Of a DNA stretch of 11,388 bases, positions 5,797 through 11,388 are shown one piece after another (positions within the stretch are counted from its first letter, which is position 1; the number at the start of each line of letters is the position of its first letter). The stretch is taken from the NCBI GenBank assembly GCA_016781885.1, contig JADDPM010000070.1, positions 1 through 11,388 on the forward strand, given 5' to 3'. Under the pieces are notes generated by a model. It was not told where the DNA came from and made no database searches. It saw only the letters and a program-made list of their open reading frames with translations. Made by a program: the position numbers and the translations under genes. The DNA is from Rubrobacter sp. Its GTDB lineage: Bacteria; Actinomycetota; Rubrobacteria; Rubrobacterales; Rubrobacteraceae.

Positions 5797-6964
5797 CGCT
5801 CAGCCTCACCCGAAGTTTGTCACCCTCCATCTTCGCGCCCGCCGCCCGCAGGCGCACCATAGAGTCCGGCAGCAGAACATCACGCTTGTAGGCCCCGACC
5901 CTTACCAGGAGTTCCGCGCCCTTCTTGGATAGGTCCACGCTACCCTTCTCGACCAACGGCAGGTTCAGCACCACCTCGTACCCTCCATCACACTTGACGA
6001 TCTCGTGCGTCGTACCCTGGAAGAATATCCTTAGAGCATCCTCATCCCCGAAGACATCCTCGCCGAGCCTCTCCAGGGCTTCGAGACCGAACATCTCTCG
6101 TTCGAAGAGCCGGGCCGTAAAGATCGGGACCGGCGAAAACGCCTCCTCTATGGAATCCAGGTGTCTCCCCTGAGCCTCCCGCCATTTATCGAAGTACGGG
6201 TCCCTGACGGAATCCGGCAGGAGACGGTTCACGACGATGGCGTCCACCGGGTAGTCGTAGAGGTTCAGGTACGTATACGCGCGCCTCGCCTCGGCGATCA
6301 CCATCTTCTCCGCGTTGGCGACCAGACGCACGGACGCGTTCCCGCGGTCCGTGAGGATCTCCTCGACCCCGATGATCGCCTTGTACAACCGTTGCAGCGC
6401 CCCGAAGAAGCTGTCCTCGGGGAGCGGCGGCAACGAACTAACCCTCGCCCTTCTCGCGAAGGGGCGTACCACCTTCGCCGCCCGCCGCTGAACCGGGAAG
6501 ATCTTCTCTACGTACCAGCTGATCTGCTCTGGCAGGCTCAAGAGCCTCAACGTCTCCCCGGTGGGCGCGGCATCCAGGATCAGGGCGTCATACAGCCCCT
6601 CTTCGTGGTGCCGCCGCACCATCAGTAGTCCGAACAACTCGTCCATCCCCGGCAACATCGCCAGCTCCTCGGCCGTCAGGGAGTCGGTCCCCTGCCACTC
6701 GTAGAGAGCGGTCATGTACTCCCGAATCTCCGCCCAGTACTCCTCCAGCATGGCGCCCTGATCCATCTCCTGCGCGAAGAGCCCCGATGCCATCTCTTTG
6801 GGTTCCGGCCCGACCTCCGCGTCGAACGCGTCCGAGAGCGAGTGCGCCGGGTCCGTACTCATCACCAGCACCCTCTTTCCCGCCTTCGCCGCCTTGAGCG
6901 CCGTCGCCGCCGCCACGCTCGTCTTACCGACGCCCCCCTTGCCGGTGTAGAGGATCGTCCTCAA
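5783..6964 (-). CDS. ArsA/Get3-family ATPase with C-terminal alpha-crystallin-like domain
   Basis: A 393-residue single-ATPase member of the ArsA/Get3 group. Visible: deviant P-loop GKGGVGKTS (8-16) with the signature Lys9, the switch I-type loop STDPAHSLSDAF (36-47), and the Walker B/switch II-type segment LILDAAPTGETLRLL (128-142). The middle (about 70-125 and 145-230) is helical and Met/Leu-rich, where Get3 builds its client groove. The last ~75 residues (317-393; YEVVLNLPLVEKGSVDLSKK) match the small HSP20/ArsA-associated beta domain, as in the Get3d type known from cyanobacteria and plants. The Get3 zinc CxxC is absent, and I see no arsenite-site Cys triad. The start is TTG at 6964, overlapping the M50 protease stop as TTGA without a clear ribosome site, so translation probably depends on the upstream gene. 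A role in handling membrane or stress-damaged proteins is more likely than arsenite export; no arsB is nearby. Confidence 0.9.
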   Translation of the reverse strand: MRTILYTGKGGVGKTSVAAATALKAAKAGKRVLVMSTDPAHSLSDAFDAEVGPEPKEMASGLFAQEMDQGAMLEEYWAEIREYMTALYEWQGTDSLTAEELAMLPGMDELFGLLMVRRHHEEGLYDALILDAAPTGETLRLLSLPEQISWYVEKIFPVQRRAAKVVRPFARRARVSSLPPLPEDSFFGALQRLYKAIIGVEEILTDRGNASVRLVANAEKMVIAEARRAYTYLNLYDYPVDAIVVNRLLPDSVRDPYFDKWREAQGRHLDSIEEAFSPVPIFTARLFEREMFGLEALERLGEDVFGDEDALRIFFQGTTHEIVKCDGGYEVVLNLPLVEKGSVDLSKKGAELLVRVGAYKRDVLLPDSMVRLRAAGAKMEGDKLRVRLSDDVA

Positions 6965-7848
6965 GAGAGGCCGGGAGTAGCGCCGCCGGGGTTGGGCACG
7001 AACGTAGCCCCTGTCAGCAGCCCCAGCGCTACGATGAGCCCGAGATAAACCGCGCCGACCGCGAGCCGCTGGCGGAGCGGAAGCTGGTAGTACGCCTGTC
7101 CCTCAGGGGTGTTGCGCGTCTTCCAGCGGCGCCATACCTCGGGCAGCCCGAGAAGCGCGACGATAGCAATAATCGGCGCCACGAAGAAGAGCACCACCAT
7201 GAGCCCGAGGCCGAGCAACTGGAACACCGGCGACATCGCGCCCACGGCCCGCCCGCCGTCGAGCGGCAGTATCGGCGCCAGGTTGAACAGGTTGATGAGG
7301 AAGTTGAAGTAAGCGAGACCGAGGAACAGCTGGTTACCGGTCCAGAAGTAGAGCCCCAGAGTGGCGAGTCCGCCGAGCGTCCCCAGCACCGGCCCCGCGA
7401 GCCCGACGCGCGCCTCGACCAGCGCGTTCTTCGGCATCTCCTTCATCGCCACGAAAGCTCCGAGGAACGGGATGAACATCGGCGCCGAGGCCTTGATGCC
7501 CTCCCTCTTGAGCTGCAAGACGTGGCCCATCTCGTGGATCCAGATCAGGATCACAAACCCGACCGCGAACCATACTGGGAACAGCAGAGCATAGGCCCCG
7601 ACGCTCAACAACATCGTCAGCGCCGTCCCAACGAACTTCACCTTGAGCAAGAGGAGCAGGAGCCCTTTGAGCTTGAATAGAAGAAAACCGACCGCCGCAA
7701 GCGGGGCCAGCAGGCGTTTCACTGTTCGCCACAGCCCGCCCTCCGGCCTTATCGGCTCGTATCTCGGTGTGTCTGTCCGGGTCTCTACATCACTGCGGAA
7801 CAGAGGCTCCCGATCCCGGGCCTCGTCTCCGTAAGGGTATCGTTCCAT
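6961..7848 (-). CDS. M50 (site-2-type) zinc metalloprotease, integral membrane
   Basis: A 295-residue membrane protease. The zinc motif HEMGH (105-109) sits in a hydrophobic helix and NLAPILPLDGGR (189-200) supplies the third ligand and the NxxPxxxLDG signature of site-2 proteases. Roughly six membrane segments: 46-68, 73-104, 148-168, 174-195, 205-233 and one near the C-terminus (265-285). A ~40-residue charged cytosolic N-terminus precedes them. No PDZ or CBS domain is present, unlike RseP or SpoIVFB-type relatives. Substrates are unknown; by family they would be membrane-bound regulators or signal peptides. The ATG at 7848 lacks a ribosome site but lies six bases after a TATAAT, suggesting a leaderless message. 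Its stop overlaps the TTG start of the ArsA-like ATPase, implying joint production. Confidence 0.93.
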   Translation of the reverse strand: MERYPYGDEARDREPLFRSDVETRTDTPRYEPIRPEGGLWRTVKRLLAPLAAVGFLLFKLKGLLLLLLKVKFVGTALTMLLSVGAYALLFPVWFAVGFVILIWIHEMGHVLQLKREGIKASAPMFIPFLGAFVAMKEMPKNALVEARVGLAGPVLGTLGGLATLGLYFWTGNQLFLGLAYFNFLINLFNLAPILPLDGGRAVGAMSPVFQLLGLGLMVVLFFVAPIIAIVALLGLPEVWRRWKTRNTPEGQAYYQLPLRQRLAVGAVYLGLIVALGLLTGATFVPNPGGATPGLS

Positions 7849-7854
7849 ACCCGT

Positions 7855-7860
7855 ATTATA
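7855..7860 (-). promoter_or_regulatory. -10 element for a probably leaderless M50 protease transcript
   Basis: A perfect TATAAT on the minus strand, in the 25-base gap after the DksA-like gene, is followed by six bases and then the ATG at 7848. Transcription would begin at about the start codon. No Shine-Dalgarno sequence is present. No clear -35 consensus is visible 16-18 bases upstream. Confidence 0.5.
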
Positions 7861-7873
7861 CCGCCCGTGCTAT

Positions 7874-8263
7874 CTAGACCGGCGGACGGCGCTCTCTCTC
7901 CCGCCGCTGCTGCGCCTCGACCGTGTAGATCGCCTCCGGTACAGCGTCGAGCCTCCCCCTAGGGATGGGCTCCCCGGTATCGTCGCAGATACCATAGGTC
8001 CCCTCTTCTACCTTCTGCAAGGCCCGCTCCACAGACTCCAGACGCTTCTCCATCGTCTGTTCCACGGTCGCGTCCATCTCCCGCGTGAACAAAGACTGGC
8101 TCATATCCCCGGAGTCGTGCTGGGTAAAGTCCTCTTCCTCCTCGGCCCGGAACTGCTGGTCCTCTTCGAGGCCCCGCACCATCCGCTCCAACTCGGCCTT
8201 CATCTCCTGCAAACGCTGCCTCTGCTGTTCGATGAACTCCTGGTTCAACTCGTTGTTAGCCAC
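7874..8263 (-). CDS. DksA/TraR-family (YteA-like) protein with degenerate zinc finger
   Basis: A 129-residue protein with the DksA/TraR plan: a long N-terminal coiled coil (about 5-40), an acidic segment EEEEDFTQHDSGDMSQSL, a second helix (62-87), then VEEGTYGICDDTGEPIPRGR in the zinc-finger place, followed by LDAVPEAIYTVEAQQ. In classical DksA four Cys bind zinc; here only Cys93 remains, and the second pair reads TVEA. This resembles the Bacillus YteA branch more than E. coli DksA. DksA relatives act in the RNA polymerase secondary channel, but whether this one does is unknown. The open frame extends to an ATG at 8296; I chose the GTG at 8263 because AGAGGAG ends five bases before it and the product then starts like family members. 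It follows the membrane phosphoesterase and precedes the M50 protease. Confidence 0.9.
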   Translation of the reverse strand: MANNELNQEFIEQQRQRLQEMKAELERMVRGLEEDQQFRAEEEEDFTQHDSGDMSQSLFTREMDATVEQTMEKRLESVERALQKVEEGTYGICDDTGEPIPRGRLDAVPEAIYTVEAQQRRERERRPPV

Positions 8264-8339
8264 GATCACTCCTCTTAGATAATAGGATAAGGACAATCAC
8301 AATAGCTTACCTTACCCTAACCCTCTTACCGGCACACGA

Positions 8340-9698
8340 TTACAGGGTGGAGGATGCCCTCAGACGGGCCTTCGAGCCCGCAGGCGGCTGGGGTGGTCTG
8401 CGGTTCCAGGAGAGGAGGCGTTCGGTGCGGGTCAGGTGCTGTTCGGCGGGCTTGGGGTGTTCCCAGAGCTCCACGCGCAGAGAAGAGTCGTGCAGGTAGA
8501 CCCACACGTGGGTCAGCACGAACTCCGATACGAAAACCGGCGGACCTTTGAGGCGCGGCGAGACGGGATGGAGCTGGCGCAACCAGCACCCGGAGTTGAC
8601 CATGACGCGTCGCTCACCGTCCGGTTTCTCCAGCTCGACAAGGGAGGGCAGGTGCGTGTGCCCGGAGACGAAAACGTCGATACTCTCCGCCGGCACGGAG
8701 GGTCCCATCGGCGGTGGAGCTTCGCCCCGCAGGATCTCGCGAACTTCGTTCTGCGAGGCTTCGGCGGGGGAGTAGCGCGGTCTCCTCTCGAGGTCCACGG
8801 CTGCGAGGGCGCGCCGTACCGCGCGCCTGACGACGAGGAAGAAGATCGCGAATATAAGCAAGGTCAGGAGCGCGAAGATCCCGATATCCAGAAACATCTC
8901 GTGCAACCGTGGCAGCTCCTGGTAGCTCCCAAAGAAGCGGACGGGGTCGTTTCCCGCCACCGCCACGACAAAGGCGGCGACCCGGTAGACCGCGTACGCC
9001 ACGAGGAGCGGCACGAGCAGGTACGCGGTCACGACCCCCACGGCGTTATAGAAGTAGCGGCTCGCGATCCACTTTGGTATCGCCACCAGCGGGTAGACGT
9101 TCTTTATCTCCGAGAGGTCCAAGCCCCGCGCAACCTCTCCAAAGGGCGCAATGCGCCGGGTAAAATCCATCACCACATGGTGGCCCAATGGCGTATCCAG
9201 GCGGTCCCCATAGTCTTCGATGGTGTTCGCGGGATCGAACTGGTTCCCGTGCTCGCAGTAGACGGTCCAACGTTTCTCTCCCGCCGCGAAGGAAGCCGAG
9301 TAAGAGAAAGCGAACTCGTTCACCAGCCACCTCTCACGCAGGGTCTCCTGGATCTCCGGGTTCCACCAGACCTCCGCGTCGTGGTTGCCGGGCAGGTAGA
9401 TTACACGCCTCTCTTCACCCTCGTTGAACCGCCGGAGCACCTCGAACATCCCCGCGTACTCTGGCCGGGAGAGCGTCAGGGCCGCCCTGTCCGATCCAGG
9501 CGGCGCCTCGCGTATCTGCAGAAAATCGAAGAAGTCCCCCGCCAGCACCAGTTCGACCGGGCCCTCTTTATACCCCGACAACTCCTCGAAGAGGGCCTCA
9601 AGCTCCACCGGAGACTCGAAGCCGTCGCAGCCCGGATCTCCACCAACGTGAGAATCCGAGACGAACACAACCAACGCGCCACTCCGCAACTCGCTCAT
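8340..9698 (-). CDS. Membrane-embedded metallophosphoesterase (calcineurin-like, transmembrane insert)
   Basis: A 452-residue phosphoesterase. Metal-binding blocks in order: FVSDSHVGG (Asp15, His17), LAGDFFDF (Asp54), LPGNHDAEVWW (Asn104, His105), YCEHGNQFDP (His149) and FVSGHTHLP (His346, His348). The D-x-H plus HGNQFD style recalls UDP-2,3-diacylglucosamine hydrolase relatives, but no other lipid A genes are here and the likely host is a monoderm actinobacterium, so that reaction is doubtful. Between the HGNQ and GHTH blocks are two strongly hydrophobic segments (about 217-247 and 270-289) joined by a short loop, which should anchor the catalytic halves at the membrane. The C-terminal tail is Pro/Arg-rich. 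The ATG at 9698 lacks a ribosome site but lies nine bases after a TATAAT. Substrate unknown; a lipid phosphate ester is plausible. Confidence 0.88.
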   Translation of the reverse strand: MSELRSGALVVFVSDSHVGGDPGCDGFESPVELEALFEELSGYKEGPVELVLAGDFFDFLQIREAPPGSDRAALTLSRPEYAGMFEVLRRFNEGEERRVIYLPGNHDAEVWWNPEIQETLRERWLVNEFAFSYSASFAAGEKRWTVYCEHGNQFDPANTIEDYGDRLDTPLGHHVVMDFTRRIAPFGEVARGLDLSEIKNVYPLVAIPKWIASRYFYNAVGVVTAYLLVPLLVAYAVYRVAAFVVAVAGNDPVRFFGSYQELPRLHEMFLDIGIFALLTLLIFAIFFLVVRRAVRRALAAVDLERRPRYSPAEASQNEVREILRGEAPPPMGPSVPAESIDVFVSGHTHLPSLVELEKPDGERRVMVNSGCWLRQLHPVSPRLKGPPVFVSEFVLTHVWVYLHDSSLRVELWEHPKPAEQHLTRTERLLSWNRRPPQPPAGSKARLRASSTL

Positions 9699-9707
9699 CG
9701 ACGAATC

Positions 9708-9713
9708 ATTATA
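9708..9713 (-). promoter_or_regulatory. -10 element of the membrane phosphoesterase gene
   Basis: A perfect TATAAT on the minus strand lies nine bases before the ATG at 9698. A start six to eight bases downstream would leave a 5' leader of only a few bases. No -35 consensus and no ribosome-binding site are visible. Confidence 0.5.
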
Positions 9714-9760
9714 TCCGGACGAGACGGCTACGCCTTACAGTCTAACCGGGAAACATGCTA

Positions 9761-9775
9761 ATCTTGCAGCAAGAT
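9761..9775. promoter_or_regulatory. 15-base palindrome just before the DedA gene (operator candidate)
   Basis: ATCTTGC and GCAAGAT form a perfect inverted repeat around one central A, ending four bases before the DedA ATG (9780) and about 50 bases upstream of the divergent -10 box at 9708-9713. Its position suits a repressor acting on the plus-strand gene. No T-run follows, so it is not a terminator. Confidence 0.45.
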
Positions 9776-9779
9776 CTAT

Positions 9780-10340
9780 ATGCTAAACGCGTTGGCACGG
9801 CACAGCTTCGTGGCGATTCTTCTGGCAGTCATCGTCGAGGAGTTGGGCATACCCATGCCGATCCCCACGGACATCATGATCGTGTACGCGGGCGCAAACC
9901 GGCCGATGTCTCAACTGGCGCTGCTCTTCGTGCTGCTAACGGTAGCGTCGGCGATCGGCGCCAGCGGCCTGTACGCGATCATCCGGCGCGGAGGACGTCC
10001 GTTGGTCGACCGCTTCGGCCGCTACGTACATCTGGGACCGGAGCAGCTCACCCGCAGCGAAGCTTTGCTCGCCCGCGGCGGCTGGGGAGGCATCGCTCTC
10101 GGGCGCGCCCTCCCGGGCCTGCGCTACGCCACGGTCGTCGCCTGCGGCCTCTTCAAAGTCCCTTACTCACGCTTCGTAACCGCGCACCTCGCTGGCTCAT
10201 CGGCGTACATCGCCGTTTTCCTGGCGCTGGGCGCGGTTTTCGGCCCCGAAATCCTCGACAGGATCCACCCGCCCGCGTTGGCGATCCGGCTACTCTGGCT
10301 GCTGCCGCTGGCGTTGGGGTTACCACTCCTGATGATCTGA
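9780..10340 (+). CDS. DedA/VTT-family membrane protein (ends at a TGA that may be a nonsense mutation)
   Basis: DedA proteins are lipid-scramblase or transporter-like membrane proteins. This 186-residue ORF shows the re-entrant segment VIVEELGIPMPIPTDIMIVYAG near the N-terminus, a helix at about 45-68, and the second signature RALPGLRYATVVACGLFKVP followed by YSRFVTAHLAGSSAYIAVF. A final hydrophobic helix LLWLLPLALGLPLLMI runs up to the stop. The Arg in PGLR is the conserved family residue. No in-frame alternative start exists upstream (TAA at 9759) and no ribosome site is visible before the ATG. The reading frame continues after the TGA at 10338-10340, without another stop, to 10892. The ORF is therefore either a complete short DedA protein or the front half of a broken longer one. 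Confidence 0.85.
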   Translation: MLNALARHSFVAILLAVIVEELGIPMPIPTDIMIVYAGANRPMSQLALLFVLLTVASAIGASGLYAIIRRGGRPLVDRFGRYVHLGPEQLTRSEALLARGGWGGIALGRALPGLRYATVVACGLFKVPYSRFVTAHLAGSSAYIAVFLALGAVFGPEILDRIHPPALAIRLLWLLPLALGLPLLMI

Positions 10341-10403
10341 TGGGGCTCACGCGCCCTCCCCCAGCGTTCCGTTGAACCACCTCGTCGTCTGGCAACAATC
10401 GCT

Positions 10404-10892
10404 GTGCTGTTGGGAGGCTTCGCCGGGACCACCGCGCTCACTGCTACCTGGTCGTCCATCACCACCGTGGCCGACCTGCTTGGAGCATCCCATCCTTTCG
10501 ATCTCCCATACTCACCGCTAGACCGGCTGCTGAACCTGGAGGCGAGTATCGGCGGCGTCTCCTTGCTACTGCATGCTGCCCTGTTATCGCTTTTCGTGGG
10601 GATCGGGGTTGCGTACTACGAGTTCATCCTGCCATATCTGGCGCCGCGCGGCCTCTCGCTACCGCAGCAGGCACTCGGTCTGGGCCTGCTCGCTCCCGAC
10701 CTGTTCGGCACGCTCTCTGGCGCTACTCTCCTAGCGACGCGCGGCGGCTCTCTCGCTCTCTGGTGGCAGACGGGCGGCCCGATCATGCTGGTAGGCACCA
10801 TTCTGGGAGTGGGAGTCTACGCCCTGACCACCGCCTATGCTCGTGCCGTGGCTATCGCGGCGGCGCCCGCGCCTCACCGTGATACGGCATGA
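10404..10892 (+). pseudogene. C-terminal membrane segment in frame with DedA, separated by one TGA
   Basis: The open frame after the DedA stop encodes a Pro/Arg linker (WGSRALPQRSVEPPRR, from 10341) and then about four hydrophobic segments: LATIAVLLGGFAGTTALTA, VSLLLHAALLSLFVGIGVAY, a weaker one around GLLAPDLFGTLSGATLLAT, and PIMLVGTILGVGVYALTTAY. The first possible start after the TGA is the GTG at 10404, inside the first helix, with no ribosome site. An ATG overlapping the TGA is out of frame and stops after 11 codons. A single TGA between two otherwise seamless in-frame halves, with a natural-looking linker, suggests a former fusion of DedA to a second membrane domain, now interrupted. 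A separate gene, readthrough, or a sequencing error are alternatives. I do not recognise the second domain. Confidence 0.55.
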
Positions 10893-11215
10893 AGCGTCGC
10901 TCTGCCCCCAAGTCCTTCATTCGCCGCCTGGAATCTCCAGCGGGGCTCGTTATAGCCGTTGATCGTCCCTGTGAGCTCCGGTACCGGGCTAAGAGACCGC
11001 TCTCCTCGACTCATCCCGCTGAGCATAAGCAGGAGTCCTGCGAATATCAGCACGAAGTGCAGAGCAACAGTGAGCACCAACAGAGTGGTTGCGGCTATCA
11101 GAACAGCCCTCACTCCCCTGGTAAGCACCGGTGCCCCTACTCTAAAGTTCTCCCGGAGCTTTTCGTAGTATGCCCCGCAAACGGCGCCCCTCTGCCCGGA
11201 TGTTTTGCCAATCAC
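10874..11215 (-). CDS. Possible small single-pass membrane protein, unknown
   Basis: A minus-strand frame with one convincing feature, a ~29-residue hydrophobic helix (AVLIAATTLLVLTVALHFVL into IFAGLLLML), followed by a soluble tail containing ELTGTINGYNEPRWRFQAAN. The frame is open to 11365, but the first 50 residues are Cys/Arg-rich and look non-coding. I place a tentative start at the GTG at 11215, preceded closely by GGGGAGA. Another GTG near 11128, with GGGG six bases upstream, would give about 84 residues. Its stop overlaps the end of the plus-strand membrane frame. A hydrophobic run on one strand can arise by chance opposite GC-rich DNA, so this is a weak call. Confidence 0.35.
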   Translation of the reverse strand: MIGKTSGQRGAVCGAYYEKLRENFRVGAPVLTRGVRAVLIAATTLLVLTVALHFVLIFAGLLLMLSGMSRGERSLSPVPELTGTINGYNEPRWRFQAANEGLGGRATLHAVSR

Positions 11216-11388
11216 TCTCTCCCCGGCCCATGGCCTGGACGATGATGCCCGTCTCCTATGTGAGCATACTAAACGACGTATTGGGCAACAAAAAGGTTCA
11301 GAATGCTTGTGTTCGAAGAAAACCGAACCAGTGCAGCAGGGACAGAGCCGATCAAAACAAGGCAAAGAAAAATGGGCGACGACCTACT

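Noticed and set aside
8436..9761. A 441-codon plus-strand open frame
   Set aside because: It lies opposite the well-supported membrane phosphoesterase. Its translation is Arg/His/Pro/Val-rich with no motifs, typical of the antisense of a high-GC gene.
9755..10375. A 206-codon plus-strand frame starting at ATG 9755
   Set aside because: It overlaps the DedA frame almost completely; its product is Arg/Pro/His-rich without domains, whereas the DedA frame has family signatures.
11142..11231. A 29-codon minus-strand ORF (MGRGESDWQN...) that might be the shifted front of the small membrane ORF
   Set aside because: The nearest AGGAG is over 20 bases upstream of its ATG and there is no motif; a frameshift cannot be argued from this alone.
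11216..11388. Cys-rich front of the minus-strand frame (from 11365) and a possible promoter (TTGTTG, 17 bases, TATGCT)
   Set aside because: The 50 residues are Cys/Arg-rich without family features, and the promoter hexamers are weak matches; I see nothing reliable here.

Overview
The window is GC-rich chromosomal DNA, most likely from an actinobacterium. The Rubrobacter lineage is my best guess, by inference from high GC, the absence of any LPS genes, and the pdxS-pdxT-yebC-ruvC-ruvA-ruvB order that is typical of Actinobacteria. Almost everything from 1 to 9698 reads on the minus strand. The exceptions are one small plus-strand gene (1451-1771) and a plus-strand membrane locus at the right (9780-10892). 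I see no mobile elements, CRISPR arrays, tRNA or rRNA genes.

Minus-strand block A, read from high to low coordinates: pdxS and pdxT (the two subunits of the DXP-independent PLP synthase) and yebC (translation/regulatory factor) form a tightly overlapping operon (5272-2999). A 51-residue Lys/Gly/Ser-rich small protein follows (2883-2728) with a clear intrinsic terminator (2675-2710), then a calcineurin-like phosphoesterase (2598-1768). The phosphoesterase shares a palindromic CTAG stop with the convergent plus-strand carboxymuconolactone-decarboxylase-family gene. Then come ruvC, ruvA and the 5' end of ruvB, the Holliday-junction resolvasome. The usual neighbourhood of yebC and ruvC is therefore split here by an insert of three genes.

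Minus-strand block B: a large phosphoesterase with transmembrane segments inserted in its catalytic domain (9698-8340); a DksA/TraR-like protein with a degenerate zinc finger (8263-7874); an M50 site-2-type intramembrane protease (7848-6961); an ArsA/Get3-type ATPase with a C-terminal alpha-crystallin-like domain, whose TTG start overlaps the protease stop (6964-5783); and two small basic proteins (5796-5593 and 5548-5387). The protease, ATPase and small ORFs look co-transcribed and are the best candidate for an uncharacterised membrane-protein or stress module.

Right end: a divergent region with a 15-base palindrome precedes a DedA-family membrane protein. Its frame continues after a single TGA into another multi-helix membrane segment, which suggests a nonsense-interrupted fusion. 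A doubtful small membrane ORF lies beyond it on the minus strand; I see nothing else in the last ~170 bases.

Two start codons (ruvA and the M50 protease) lie exactly 6 bases after a TATAAT-like hexamer and a third (the membrane phosphoesterase) lies 9 bases after one, which suggests leaderless or nearly leaderless transcripts. Overlapping TTGA or ATGA stop/start junctions recur at ruvA/ruvB, pdxT/yebC and M50/ArsA.
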